Below, one piece after another: positions 1 to 6,432 of a stretch of 7,710 bases of DNA. The DNA is from an uncultured Hyphomicrobiales bacterium (GTDB taxonomy: Bacteria > Pseudomonadota > Alphaproteobacteria > Rhizobiales > Beijerinckiaceae), in NCBI GenBank assembly GCA_903932565.1, contig CAIZGQ010000767.1, forward strand, positions 1-7,710, read 5' to 3'. The notes below the pieces were generated by a model. The model was not told where the DNA came from. It searched no databases and saw nothing but the letters and a program-made list of their open reading frames with translations. Within the stretch, counting starts at the first letter, position 1. Each line of letters starts with the position of its first letter. Both the position numbers and the translations under genes were made by a program.

Positions 1-1
1 C

Positions 2-97
2 AAGCTGATAACAGATCCGGCAAATCTCTCGCCAGATCTGGAGGCCGCAGCCTACTCGGTCTCCAATCTGTTTTCGGTGCTGCAGCAGCTGAACTGA
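2..97 (+). CDS. C-terminal end of an unidentified plus-strand gene (5' partial)
   Basis: Reading from base 2 gives 31 open codons ending in TGA at 95-97; the start lies beyond the left edge. The peptide reads like a real protein end: hydrophobic and acidic residues alternate as in amphipathic helices (DLEAAAYSVSNLFSVLQQLN). Its codons favour CTG, CAG, GTG and GCC, and about two thirds have G or C in the third position, unlike the other plus-strand frames here. It converges on murC, with only 13 bases between the two stop codons. No minus-strand ATG or GTG occurs in bases 1-110, so a downstream minus-strand gene such as murB cannot begin here with those codons. I do not recognise the family and give no function. 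A chance open frame is possible at this length. Confidence 0.45.
   Translation, partial: KLITDPANLSPDLEAAAYSVSNLFSVLQQLN
12..40 (-). terminator. Candidate transcription terminator hairpin downstream of murC
   Basis: Read on the minus strand, 40-31 (CAGATCTGGC) can pair with 21-12 (GCCGGATCTG) to form a 10-bp stem with a 9-nt loop (GAGAGATTT). All pairs are Watson-Crick except one U-G wobble. In a plus-strand transcript that position would be a C-A mismatch, so the fold favours RNA made in the murC direction. It begins about 70 bases after the murC stop. The tail after the stem is TTATCAGC, a poor U-tract, so an intrinsic terminator is only tentative. It also lies inside the coding tail of the convergent gene. 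It could instead be a 3'-end protecting hairpin or chance. Confidence 0.4.
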
Positions 98-110
98 TTG
101 AAGCGTGGCG

Positions 111-1514
111 CTACTTCATCTGCGCCAGTTGGGCGGGGAGCGCGTAAGCCCATTGTGTGATGGAGCCGGCACCCAGACACACAACGTAATCGCCGGGGGC
201 CGCCAGATCCTTGATCATGCGGGCGAGGTCCTCGGGGCTTTTCAGCGCCAGCGCCTGCCGGTGCCCGTGGGCCTTGATGGCCGCCACCAGATGGTCGCGG
301 TCGATTCCATCGACGGGCGCTTCACCGGCCGCATAGACATCCGCCACAATCACGGTGTCGGCGTCGTTGAAGCAGGTGGCAAAATCATTGAACAACGCTT
401 GCAGGCGGGAATAGCGGTGGGGCTGAACGACAGCGATCACGCCATGGGGCGTGGAGGCGCGCGCGGCTCGCAGCACAGCGCTGATTTCGACCGGATGATG
501 CCCGTAATCGTCGTAAATCTGCACCTCATTCCAGTCGCCGGTCTTTGTGAACCGCCGTTTCACACCGCCAAACTTTGAAAGTGCGTCCCGGATTTTGTCG
601 ACGCTCATGCCCAGCTCATAAGCCACTGCAATGGCGGCCGTCGCGTTGAGCGCGTTGTGATGCCCCGGCATCGGCAACACCAGATTGTCGATGTAGGTGG
701 CATTGGCTGTCTTGCGGTCCCGGATGATGACATTGAAGCGCGACACGCCGCCCTTCAGGTCCACATCCAGGAGGCGCACATCGGCCTGCGGATTGACGCC
801 ATAGGTGATGACCCGGCGATCCTCGATGCGGCCGACGAGCTCCTGCACCGTCGGATGATCGATGCACATCACGGCAAATCCGTAAAAGGGCAGGTTTTCA
901 ACCAGCGTGCGAAACGCCAGCTTGATGGCGTCAAACGTTTTGAAATGGTCGAGATGCTCGGGATCGATATTGGTGACGATCGCCACATCCGCCGGCAATT
1001 TCAGAAACGTGCCGTCGCTTTCGTCCGCCTCGACCACCATCCACTCGCCGCCACCAAGCCGCGCGTTGGTGCCATAGGCGTTGATGATGCCGCCGTTGAT
1101 GACGGTGGGGTCGAACCCACCCGCATCCAGCAATGTTGCCACAAGCGATGTCGTCGTGGTCTTGCCATGCGTCCCGGCAACCGCAACGCATTGCTTGAGG
1201 CGCATGAGTTCGGCCAGCATCTCGGCACGGCGCACCACGGGCAGGCGGCGCTCGCGGGCAGCTGCCAGTTCCGGATTGTCACGCTTGATGGCGGTCGAGA
1301 CGACGACAACCGCGGCCTTGCCGAGGTTGTCTTCGGACTGGCCGATTGAGATCCGAGCACCCTTGTCGCGTAAGCGCTTCACATTGGCGTTGTCGGAGGC
1401 ATCCGACCCCTGCACATCATAGCCAAGGTTCAGGAGCACTTCGGCAATGCCAGACATGCCGATGCCGCCGATGCCAACAAAATGGATGGGGCCAAGTTCG
1501 CTCGGCAGTTTCAT
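111..1514 (-). CDS. murC: UDP-N-acetylmuramate--L-alanine ligase MurC
   Basis: Cytoplasmic ATP-dependent ligase that adds L-alanine to UDP-MurNAc, the first amino acid of the peptidoglycan stem peptide. The 467-residue product has the full three-domain Mur ligase layout. An N-terminal Rossmann-like UDP-binding loop GIGGIGMSG sits at 14-22, and the ATP P-loop AGTHGKTTT at 113-121. The central-domain EADESD is at 162-167 and TNIDPEHLDH at 181-190. The adenine-contact region PGHHNALNATAA is at 283-294. The C-terminal DDYGHHP (335-341) and QPHRYSR (364-370) separate MurC from MurD, MurE and MurF. An in-frame ATG lies two codons upstream (1520), but the GGAG at 1526-1523 is only 2 nt from it and 8 nt from the ATG at 1514. 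MKLP... also matches the family start as I recall it. The gene is last in the minus-strand series, 124 nt after murG, and ends TAG. Length and motifs show no damage. Confidence 0.98.
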   Translation of the reverse strand: MKLPSELGPIHFVGIGGIGMSGIAEVLLNLGYDVQGSDASDNANVKRLRDKGARISIGQSEDNLGKAAVVVVSTAIKRDNPELAAARERRLPVVRRAEMLAELMRLKQCVAVAGTHGKTTTTSLVATLLDAGGFDPTVINGGIINAYGTNARLGGGEWMVVEADESDGTFLKLPADVAIVTNIDPEHLDHFKTFDAIKLAFRTLVENLPFYGFAVMCIDHPTVQELVGRIEDRRVITYGVNPQADVRLLDVDLKGGVSRFNVIIRDRKTANATYIDNLVLPMPGHHNALNATAAIAVAYELGMSVDKIRDALSKFGGVKRRFTKTGDWNEVQIYDDYGHHPVEISAVLRAARASTPHGVIAVVQPHRYSRLQALFNDFATCFNDADTVIVADVYAAGEAPVDGIDRDHLVAAIKAHGHRQALALKSPEDLARMIKDLAAPGDYVVCLGAGSITQWAYALPAQLAQMK

Positions 1515-1522
1515 GCACATAT

Positions 1523-1526
1523 CTCC
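1523..1526 (-). promoter_or_regulatory. murC ribosome binding site (decides the start)
   Basis: On the minus strand the sequence before murC reads TCTGGAGATATGTGCATG. The GGAG core is 8 nt from the second ATG (1514) and 2 nt from the first (1520). Normal Shine-Dalgarno spacing therefore selects the start at 1514. Confidence 0.65.
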
Positions 1527-1532
1527 AGATCA

Positions 1533-1548
1533 GAACGCACCCGCGTTC
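1533..1548 (-). other. Small hairpin in the murC leader
   Basis: In the murC direction the sequence is GAACGC-GGGT-GCGTTC, a perfect 6-bp stem with a 4-nt loop. It ends 6 nt before the GGAG of the murC ribosome binding site. No T-run follows, so it is not an intrinsic terminator. It could affect ribosome loading or RNA stability, but a stem this short may be chance. Confidence 0.35.
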
Positions 1549-1638
1549 ATCAGGACCCAGCTTGCCGGATCATTTGCTGTGGCGGACCACTCGGGTTTGG
1601 GTTCGCCATATCCCGCAAAAGCGTCTCAGTCCATCGTT

Positions 1639-2763
1639 TCAACCCACGTTTCGTCCACGGTTGGGCTGTCTCAGCGCGATGGTTTCCAGCACTAGGTCCG
1701 CTAGCCGTTCGGCAGCGTCCGGTCGGCCCGCCGTCCGGGCTGATTGACCTTTCTCCATCAGCAGGTCGGGGTCCGCTAGCGCATGGTCAATCAGTTTGGC
1801 AAGGCGTTCTGGTGTGAAAGCGATCTGGCGGATGATCTCCGCCGCGCCGGTTTCCGCAAGTTGCTCCGCATTGGCCGCCTGATCCTGATCCAGCGCATGG
1901 GGGAAGGGCACAAGGATCGAGGCCCGCCCGATAACAGCGAGTTCCGATACGGTGGAGGCCCCCGCGCGGCTGATGACGAGATGTGCTGCTGCAATGCGGG
2001 CTGGCAGATCATCAAAAAACGGCTTCACCACAGCCTCAATCTTCATTCGCTTGTAGTCCTGGGTGACACGCTCGGCGTCCTCACCCCGCGCCTGCTGCAC
2101 AATGCGAATGCTGTTGCGCAATTCTGGAAAGATCAGTTCGATAGCGGCCGGGACAATGTCCGCCATCACGCGGGCCCCCTGCGATCCGCCCGTGACCAGA
2201 ATATGCAGCAGGCGGTCGCTCGATTGCGGATAGGGAAGGTTGGCCGCTTCCAGCACGGCCGGGCGAACCGGATTTCCGGTCTGCACACATTTCAGCTTTG
2301 CTTCCGACGAGATACCTTCGAGGGCCTTGAATCCGGTCGCGATACGGTCGGCTCGATTGACTAGAAACCTGTTGGCCCGGCCCATCACGGCGTTTTGCTC
2401 GTGCAGGATGGTCGGCACACCAAGCTGCGAAGCAGCGGTGAGGGGCGCGACGGTGGGGTAGCCACCAAAGCCGACCATGCAAGAAGGCTGCACATCCCGG
2501 ATCAGGCTGCGGGCGGCCAGAGTGCCCCGCAGCAAAATCCAAAGGGCCTTGAGCTTGCCGAAGAAACTTCCGCCGGTCGGCGTTGCAGCTGGCAAAATAT
2601 GCACGCGGTGGGTTGCGAAGGCACCCGTGTACTTGACAGCGCGATTGTCGGTTACGAGTTCGACGGCAATGCCGCGGGCAGTCAGTGCAGAGGCAAGGGC
2701 TTCAGCTGGAAATAAATGTCCGCCGGTTCCACCGGCCGCAATTAAAACAGGTCCTAACATCAT
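1639..2763 (-). CDS. murG: Lipid II synthase: UDP-GlcNAc:lipid I GlcNAc transferase MurG
   Basis: Peripheral inner-membrane glycosyltransferase of the GT-B fold. It adds GlcNAc from UDP-GlcNAc to lipid I, making lipid II on the cytoplasmic face. The 374-residue product has the first glycine-rich loop GGTGGH at 11-16, GFGGYPT at 98-104 and HEQNAVMGRANR at 121-132. NPVR (164-167) lies at the interdomain region. The second glycine-rich loop TGGSQGA is at 191-197, RAGASTVSEL at 266-275, and the sugar-nucleotide binding stretch PFPHALDQDQAANA at 286-299. The first ATG (2763) overlaps the ftsW stop as ATGA; a GGTGG at 2775-2771 is 7 nt away and favours it. A second ATG follows directly at 2760. Overlap with ftsW implies translational coupling and matches the biochemical hand-over of lipid II to FtsW. 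Length is normal for alphaproteobacteria and nothing appears missing. Confidence 0.98.
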   Translation of the reverse strand: MMLGPVLIAAGGTGGHLFPAEALASALTARGIAVELVTDNRAVKYTGAFATHRVHILPAATPTGGSFFGKLKALWILLRGTLAARSLIRDVQPSCMVGFGGYPTVAPLTAASQLGVPTILHEQNAVMGRANRFLVNRADRIATGFKALEGISSEAKLKCVQTGNPVRPAVLEAANLPYPQSSDRLLHILVTGGSQGARVMADIVPAAIELIFPELRNSIRIVQQARGEDAERVTQDYKRMKIEAVVKPFFDDLPARIAAAHLVISRAGASTVSELAVIGRASILVPFPHALDQDQAANAEQLAETGAAEIIRQIAFTPERLAKLIDHALADPDLLMEKGQSARTAGRPDAAERLADLVLETIALRQPNRGRNVG

Positions 2764-3893
2764 GCGTGTTCCACCCGATCAAAAATTTCGGACCGTGGGC
2801 GCTTGCGCGTCACCGCAACAAGAAAGCCCATGGCAAGTGACAATGAGAGGAGCGAAGAACCGCCATAGGAAATAAAAGGTAATGTCATGCCCTTGGCTGG
2901 CATCAAATGCAGATTGACTGACAAGTTGACGGCGCTTTGGATTCCAAACAAAAGCAAAAGGCCGGCTGAGGCAAAGCGGCAAAACGGATCTTCATTCTTC
3001 GCCGCAAGCAGCAAGCCGCGCAGCACAATGAAGGCGAAAATGCCGACAATGCCCATGCAGACGAGGATACCGAATTCTTCACCCGTCACCGCGAAAATAA
3101 AATCCGTATGGCTGTCAGGCAGATGGGTTTTCAGCGTTCCTTCACCAGGTCCCTTTCCAAACCAACCACCCGAGATAAAGCTGTCGATGGCGGTGTCCAC
3201 CTGAAACGTATCGCTGGCGCTGAGGCTCACGCCCGGATCCATGAACTTTTCAATTCGCGCCCGGACGTGGGGCACGAATTTGTAAGCGAGTAAAATGCCG
3301 GAGATGCCGACGCCCGAGAGGCTCGCGATCCAGAACCAGTGCAGCCCTGCCATGAAGAACAGCGCGGCCCAGACGAGCGCAAGCAGCATTGTCTGGCCGA
3401 AATCCGGCTGCAGCAGCAGCGGAACGACAGTCAGCGGCAGTAGGCAAAATGCGAGGAGGGTGCCGGGGACATCGCGACGGCGTGCGCCTTCTGAAAAGCC
3501 CCAGGCTGCTAAAATAACGAAGGCAGGCTTGATGAATTCAGAGGGCTGGATACCGAAGATCCAGCGCTTGGCGCCCTTCACTTCATGTCCATAGAGCAGC
3601 GCGATCACGATCAGGACCATGCCGAGCGCATAAACGACAAGCGCGACGCGGCGCACGTGGCGCGGCGACAGAAACGACAGACCAAGGAGCGCCAGAATCG
3701 TGGGAATGAGAAACAGGACCTGCCGGTTGACGAAATGGAACGTCGACAGGCCAAGGCGCTCGGCAACCGGCGGGCTGCCCGCGAGTGTCAGCACAAGGCC
3801 GAGCACCATGAGGAAGCCAATCGAGGCCAGTAGCCAGCGATCCACCGTCCACCACCAGGTTGCAAATTGTGAGCGATCTACACGTGAAACCAT
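2760..3893 (-). CDS. ftsW: Septal peptidoglycan polymerase FtsW (SEDS family)
   Basis: Polytopic inner-membrane SEDS glycosyltransferase. With its partner transpeptidase FtsI it polymerises lipid II at the division septum. The 377-residue product starts with a short basic cytoplasmic segment and then shows many hydrophobic segments, consistent with about ten helices. Family motifs in order are KGAKRWI (106-112), QPSEFIKP (116-123), QPDFGQT (162-168), GPGEGTLK (248-255), LPDSHTDFIFA (258-268) and the C-terminal PAKGMTLPFISYGGSS (332-347). D264 in HTDF corresponds to the aspartate shown to be essential in RodA and FtsW. The frame is open further upstream to 4028, but that stretch lies inside murD and encodes a non-family, Cys/Ser-rich peptide. 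The ATG at 3893 has AGGTGG 5 nt away and gives the family start. The murD stop is one base upstream (TGACATG). FtsW is preferred to RodA because of the dcw context. Confidence 0.97.
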   Translation of the reverse strand: MVSRVDRSQFATWWWTVDRWLLASIGFLMVLGLVLTLAGSPPVAERLGLSTFHFVNRQVLFLIPTILALLGLSFLSPRHVRRVALVVYALGMVLIVIALLYGHEVKGAKRWIFGIQPSEFIKPAFVILAAWGFSEGARRRDVPGTLLAFCLLPLTVVPLLLQPDFGQTMLLALVWAALFFMAGLHWFWIASLSGVGISGILLAYKFVPHVRARIEKFMDPGVSLSASDTFQVDTAIDSFISGGWFGKGPGEGTLKTHLPDSHTDFIFAVTGEEFGILVCMGIVGIFAFIVLRGLLLAAKNEDPFCRFASAGLLLLFGIQSAVNLSVNLHLMPAKGMTLPFISYGGSSLLSLSLAMGFLVAVTRKRPRSEIFDRVEHA

Positions 3894-3894
3894 G

Positions 3895-5304
3895 TCACCC
3901 ACCTGAAACCCGGCGCTGGATGAGCGCCTGCACGAGTGTTCGGAATGTATCGCCCCGCACTTCAAAATTGCGGAACTGGTCGTAAGAAGCGCAAGCGGGT
4001 GAGAGCAGCACCACGCTTTGCACCACATTCAAATCGGCCGCGTCGCGCTCGGCGCTGGCGAGGGCATGTTCCAGCGTGCCGCAGATCTCGTAGGGAACAT
4101 GCGCCGCGAGCGTTGCCGCAAACTGTTGTGCAGCCTCGCCGATGAGATAGGCCTTGCGAACCTTGGGGAAAAGATGCGCGAGCGGCTCGATGCCGACGTC
4201 CTTGGCCTTGCCACCGGCAATCCAGAAAATGTTATCAAACGACAGCAGGGCTTTTTCAGCGGCGTCAGCATTGGTGGCTTTTGAATCATTGATGAACAGC
4301 ACGTGGGCGAGACGGCCCACATCCTCCATCCGATGCGGCAGGCCTGGGAAGGTGGCAAGACCGGCCTGGATCACGCTGGCATCGATCTTCCAGACGTCAG
4401 CGGCGGCGACCGCAAAGGCTGCATTCTGCGCATTGTGCAGACCGCGCAGTGTGGGGACGTTGTGAATATCACCCAACAAAGTGCCAATCGCGCTGGGGCG
4501 TTTTGAGATGATCCGCGTGCCATCGAGACTGACACCCCAATCGAGCTGGCGCAGGACAGAGATCGGAATCGCGCCGCGTCCGGGCAGCGGCATACGCTCG
4601 TTGCGACGCTGGCCGATCGCCCAGGAATAGTCGTCGTCAACGCTGATGAGCGCAACTTCCGCCCCGCGAATAAGCTTTTCTTTGACAGCGGCGTACTGCG
4701 CCATCGAGCCATGGCGATCAATGTGATCGGGCGTCAGATTTGTGAGAATGCCAACCGTCGGGTCAATTGAGGGCGCGAGATCGATATGGAATGACGAGCA
4801 TTCGATCACGTGAATGCGATTGGCGCTCGGCGGCTCCAGCGCCAGGATCGGCACCCCGATGTTGCCGCCCATCTGCACGTCAAACCCGGCAGTGCGGAAC
4901 AGATGCGCAATCAGCGCCGTCGTTGTGGATTTTCCGTTTGTGCCGGTGATGGCAATGAACGGCGCACGCGGTGCTGAATTGGCGCGCTCGCGGCAGAACA
5001 GTTCAATGTCCCCGATGATCTGAACGCCAGCGAGAAGGGCGAGGCCAGCCGCCCAATGCGGGGCGGGGTGCGTCAACGGCACGCCGGGCGACAACACCAA
5101 GGCTGCAATCTTCGTCCAGTCCGCCAAATGCAGATCCATGACGGGAATGCCGGCATCACGCGCTGAGTCGCGACCAGCCTCACCATCATCCCAAGCGAGC
5201 ACCTGTGCGCCACCTGCGATCAGCGCTTTTGCGGTCGCAAGGCCGGAGCCGCCCAAGCCAAAAAGCGCTACGCTTTTGCCGCGAAAGGTCGTGACCGGCG
5301 TCAT
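3895..5304 (-). CDS. murD: UDP-N-acetylmuramoyl-L-alanine--D-glutamate ligase MurD
   Basis: Cytoplasmic ATP-dependent ligase that adds D-glutamate to UDP-MurNAc-L-Ala. The 469-residue product has the three Mur ligase domains. The N-terminal dinucleotide-like loop GLGGSGLA is at 16-23 and the P-loop GTNGKSTT at 121-128. GGNIG (146-150) and ECSSFH (168-173) follow, then LTPDHIDRH at 190-198. K208 in AAVKEK aligns by eye with the carbamylated lysine of E. coli MurD. LRGLHNAQNAAFA is at 287-299 and PHRME at 323-327. NDSKATN (339-345), GGKAKD (364-369) and LLSPACASYDQF (433-444) are MurD-specific C-terminal motifs. The start at 5304 lies 2 nt after the mraY stop (TGAGCATG) with no clear Shine-Dalgarno sequence, so translational coupling to mraY is likely. 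One small oddity is His173, where I recall Gln in most relatives (ELSSFQ or ECSSYQ). Confidence 0.98.
   Translation of the reverse strand: MTPVTTFRGKSVALFGLGGSGLATAKALIAGGAQVLAWDDGEAGRDSARDAGIPVMDLHLADWTKIAALVLSPGVPLTHPAPHWAAGLALLAGVQIIGDIELFCRERANSAPRAPFIAITGTNGKSTTTALIAHLFRTAGFDVQMGGNIGVPILALEPPSANRIHVIECSSFHIDLAPSIDPTVGILTNLTPDHIDRHGSMAQYAAVKEKLIRGAEVALISVDDDYSWAIGQRRNERMPLPGRGAIPISVLRQLDWGVSLDGTRIISKRPSAIGTLLGDIHNVPTLRGLHNAQNAAFAVAAADVWKIDASVIQAGLATFPGLPHRMEDVGRLAHVLFINDSKATNADAAEKALLSFDNIFWIAGGKAKDVGIEPLAHLFPKVRKAYLIGEAAQQFAATLAAHVPYEICGTLEHALASAERDAADLNVVQSVVLLSPACASYDQFRNFEVRGDTFRTLVQALIQRRVSGG
3899..3904 (-). promoter_or_regulatory. ftsW ribosome binding site inside the end of murD
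   Basis: AGGTGG on the minus strand lies 5 nt before the ATG at 3893, within the last codons of murD. It supports this start over any upstream extension and implies that ribosomes ending murD can restart on ftsW. Confidence 0.65.
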
Positions 5305-5306
5305 GC

Positions 5307-6428
5307 TCAGCGCACTTTCAGCGTGGCGAGCCCAACAAGGGCGAGCACAAAGGAAATGATCCAGAAGCGCACGACGATCTGGGATTCAGACCATCCCAGT
5401 TGCTCGAAATGATGATGGATGGGCGCCATGCGGAAGACGCGCTTGCCTGTCAGTTTAAAGGACGCGACCTGCACGATCACCGACAGCGCTTCGAGCACGA
5501 AGAGCCCGCCCACAACGGCCAGGACGATTTCGTGCTTCACAGCAACCGCAATGGTGCCGATAAGCCCACCAAGCGCGAGCGATCCCGTGTCGCCCATGAA
5601 GATTTGTGCGGGCGGTGCGTTGAACCAAAGAAAGCCAAGGCCCGCGCCCATCATCGCGCCACAGACGATGAACAATTCGCCCGTGCCCGGCACGTAATTA
5701 ATCCCGAGATAGCTGGAGAAAATCAGATTTCCCGCAGCGTACGCGATAATCGCAAAGGTGCCTGCGGCAATCATCGAGGGCACAATGGCAAGGCCATCAA
5801 GACCATCGGTCAGGTTCACCGCATTGCCGGAGGCCACAATAATGAAGGCGCCGAAAGCAAAGAAGAAAATGCCAAGATCTGGCAGAAAGTCTTTGACGAA
5901 GGGAATGGCAAGATGTGTCTGGATTGGCGCACTCGCCACATGCAGCGCGACAAATGAATTGTTGATCATCACCATGGCGATGCAGGCGATGACAGCCACA
6001 AGTGTCTCGCACCCAAGTCGCGCCCTGCCGGAAAAGCCCTTGTGCGATTGCTTGGTGACTTTCAGATAATCGTCATAAAAGCCAATCGCGCCAAAGCCGA
6101 TGGTCACAAACAGAGTCGTCCAAACATAGCCGCCAAATGGCCAGGACAAGCGTGCCCAGAGCAGCGTGGAGACAATGGTCCCCGCCAGGATCATCAGGCC
6201 GCCCATGGTGGGCGTGCCTTTCTTGGTGAGCAGATGCGAGGCGGGTCCGTCTTCGCGGATCGGCTGGCCTTTGCCCTGCTTCAGGCGCAAGGCCGCAATG
6301 ATATTGGGGCCGAAGAAGAACACGAAAAACAAGGCTGTTGCAGCCGCACCTGCCGCCCGGAAGGTGATGTAGCGAAACAGGTTCAGCGGGCCGAACAGAT
6401 ACGAGAACTCGGTGAGCCAATAAAGCAT
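5307..6428 (-). CDS. mraY: Phospho-MurNAc-pentapeptide translocase MraY
   Basis: Inner-membrane enzyme that transfers phospho-MurNAc-pentapeptide from UDP to undecaprenyl phosphate, forming lipid I. The 373-residue product is almost entirely hydrophobic helices joined by conserved cytoplasmic loops. Motifs in order are KKGTPTMGG (69-77), DDYLK (119-123, with the paired aspartates D119 and D120), SGNAVNLTDGLDGLA (200-214), MGDTGSL (278-284, with D280) and PIHHHFE (336-342, the triple histidine). These match the Mg2+ and substrate-binding residues known for MraY. The frame is open upstream to 6554, but that extension is inside murF and encodes an arginine-rich peptide unlike MraY. The ATG at 6428 gives the family start MLYWLTE and lies 4 nt after the murF stop. 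Its ribosome binding site is weak, again suggesting coupling. WecA is excluded by the HHH motif and the context. Confidence 0.98.
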   Translation of the reverse strand: MLYWLTEFSYLFGPLNLFRYITFRAAGAAATALFFVFFFGPNIIAALRLKQGKGQPIREDGPASHLLTKKGTPTMGGLMILAGTIVSTLLWARLSWPFGGYVWTTLFVTIGFGAIGFYDDYLKVTKQSHKGFSGRARLGCETLVAVIACIAMVMINNSFVALHVASAPIQTHLAIPFVKDFLPDLGIFFFAFGAFIIVASGNAVNLTDGLDGLAIVPSMIAAGTFAIIAYAAGNLIFSSYLGINYVPGTGELFIVCGAMMGAGLGFLWFNAPPAQIFMGDTGSLALGGLIGTIAVAVKHEIVLAVVGGLFVLEALSVIVQVASFKLTGKRVFRMAPIHHHFEQLGWSESQIVVRFWIISFVLALVGLATLKVR

Positions 6429-6432
6429 GAAG

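Larger units (their letters stand above)
1515..1638 (-). other. 124-nt spacer between murG and murC
   Basis: This is the only sizeable non-coding gap inside the gene series; all other junctions run from a 4-nt overlap to a 4-nt gap. It carries the murC ribosome binding site and the small hairpin beside it. I found no convincing -35/-10 pair, no terminator with a T-tract and no credible gene. A separate murC promoter or an RNA processing site here is possible, but the sequence does not show one. Confidence 0.6.

Noticed and set aside
657..1349. 230-codon open frame on the plus strand opposite murC
   Set aside because: It is a shadow of murC. The protein is His/Asp/Arg-rich without recognisable motifs, and murC on the other strand has complete family motifs over the same bases.
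1550..1609. 19-codon minus-strand open frame in the murG-murC spacer (MANPNPSGPPQQ...)
   Set aside because: It has only a weak GCGGG upstream, low complexity and no recognisable similarity; an open frame this short is expected by chance.
1783..2364. 193-codon open frame on the plus strand opposite murG
   Set aside because: Shadow of murG, with no family motif or ribosome binding site that I can see.
3894..4028. 45-residue N-terminal extension of ftsW
   Set aside because: It lies wholly inside murD, is unlike any FtsW N-terminus, and a good ribosome binding site and family start are found at 3893.
5400..5957. 185-codon open frame on the plus strand opposite mraY
   Set aside because: Shadow of mraY. 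The product is rich in charged residues, as expected when antisense to hydrophobic membrane segments.
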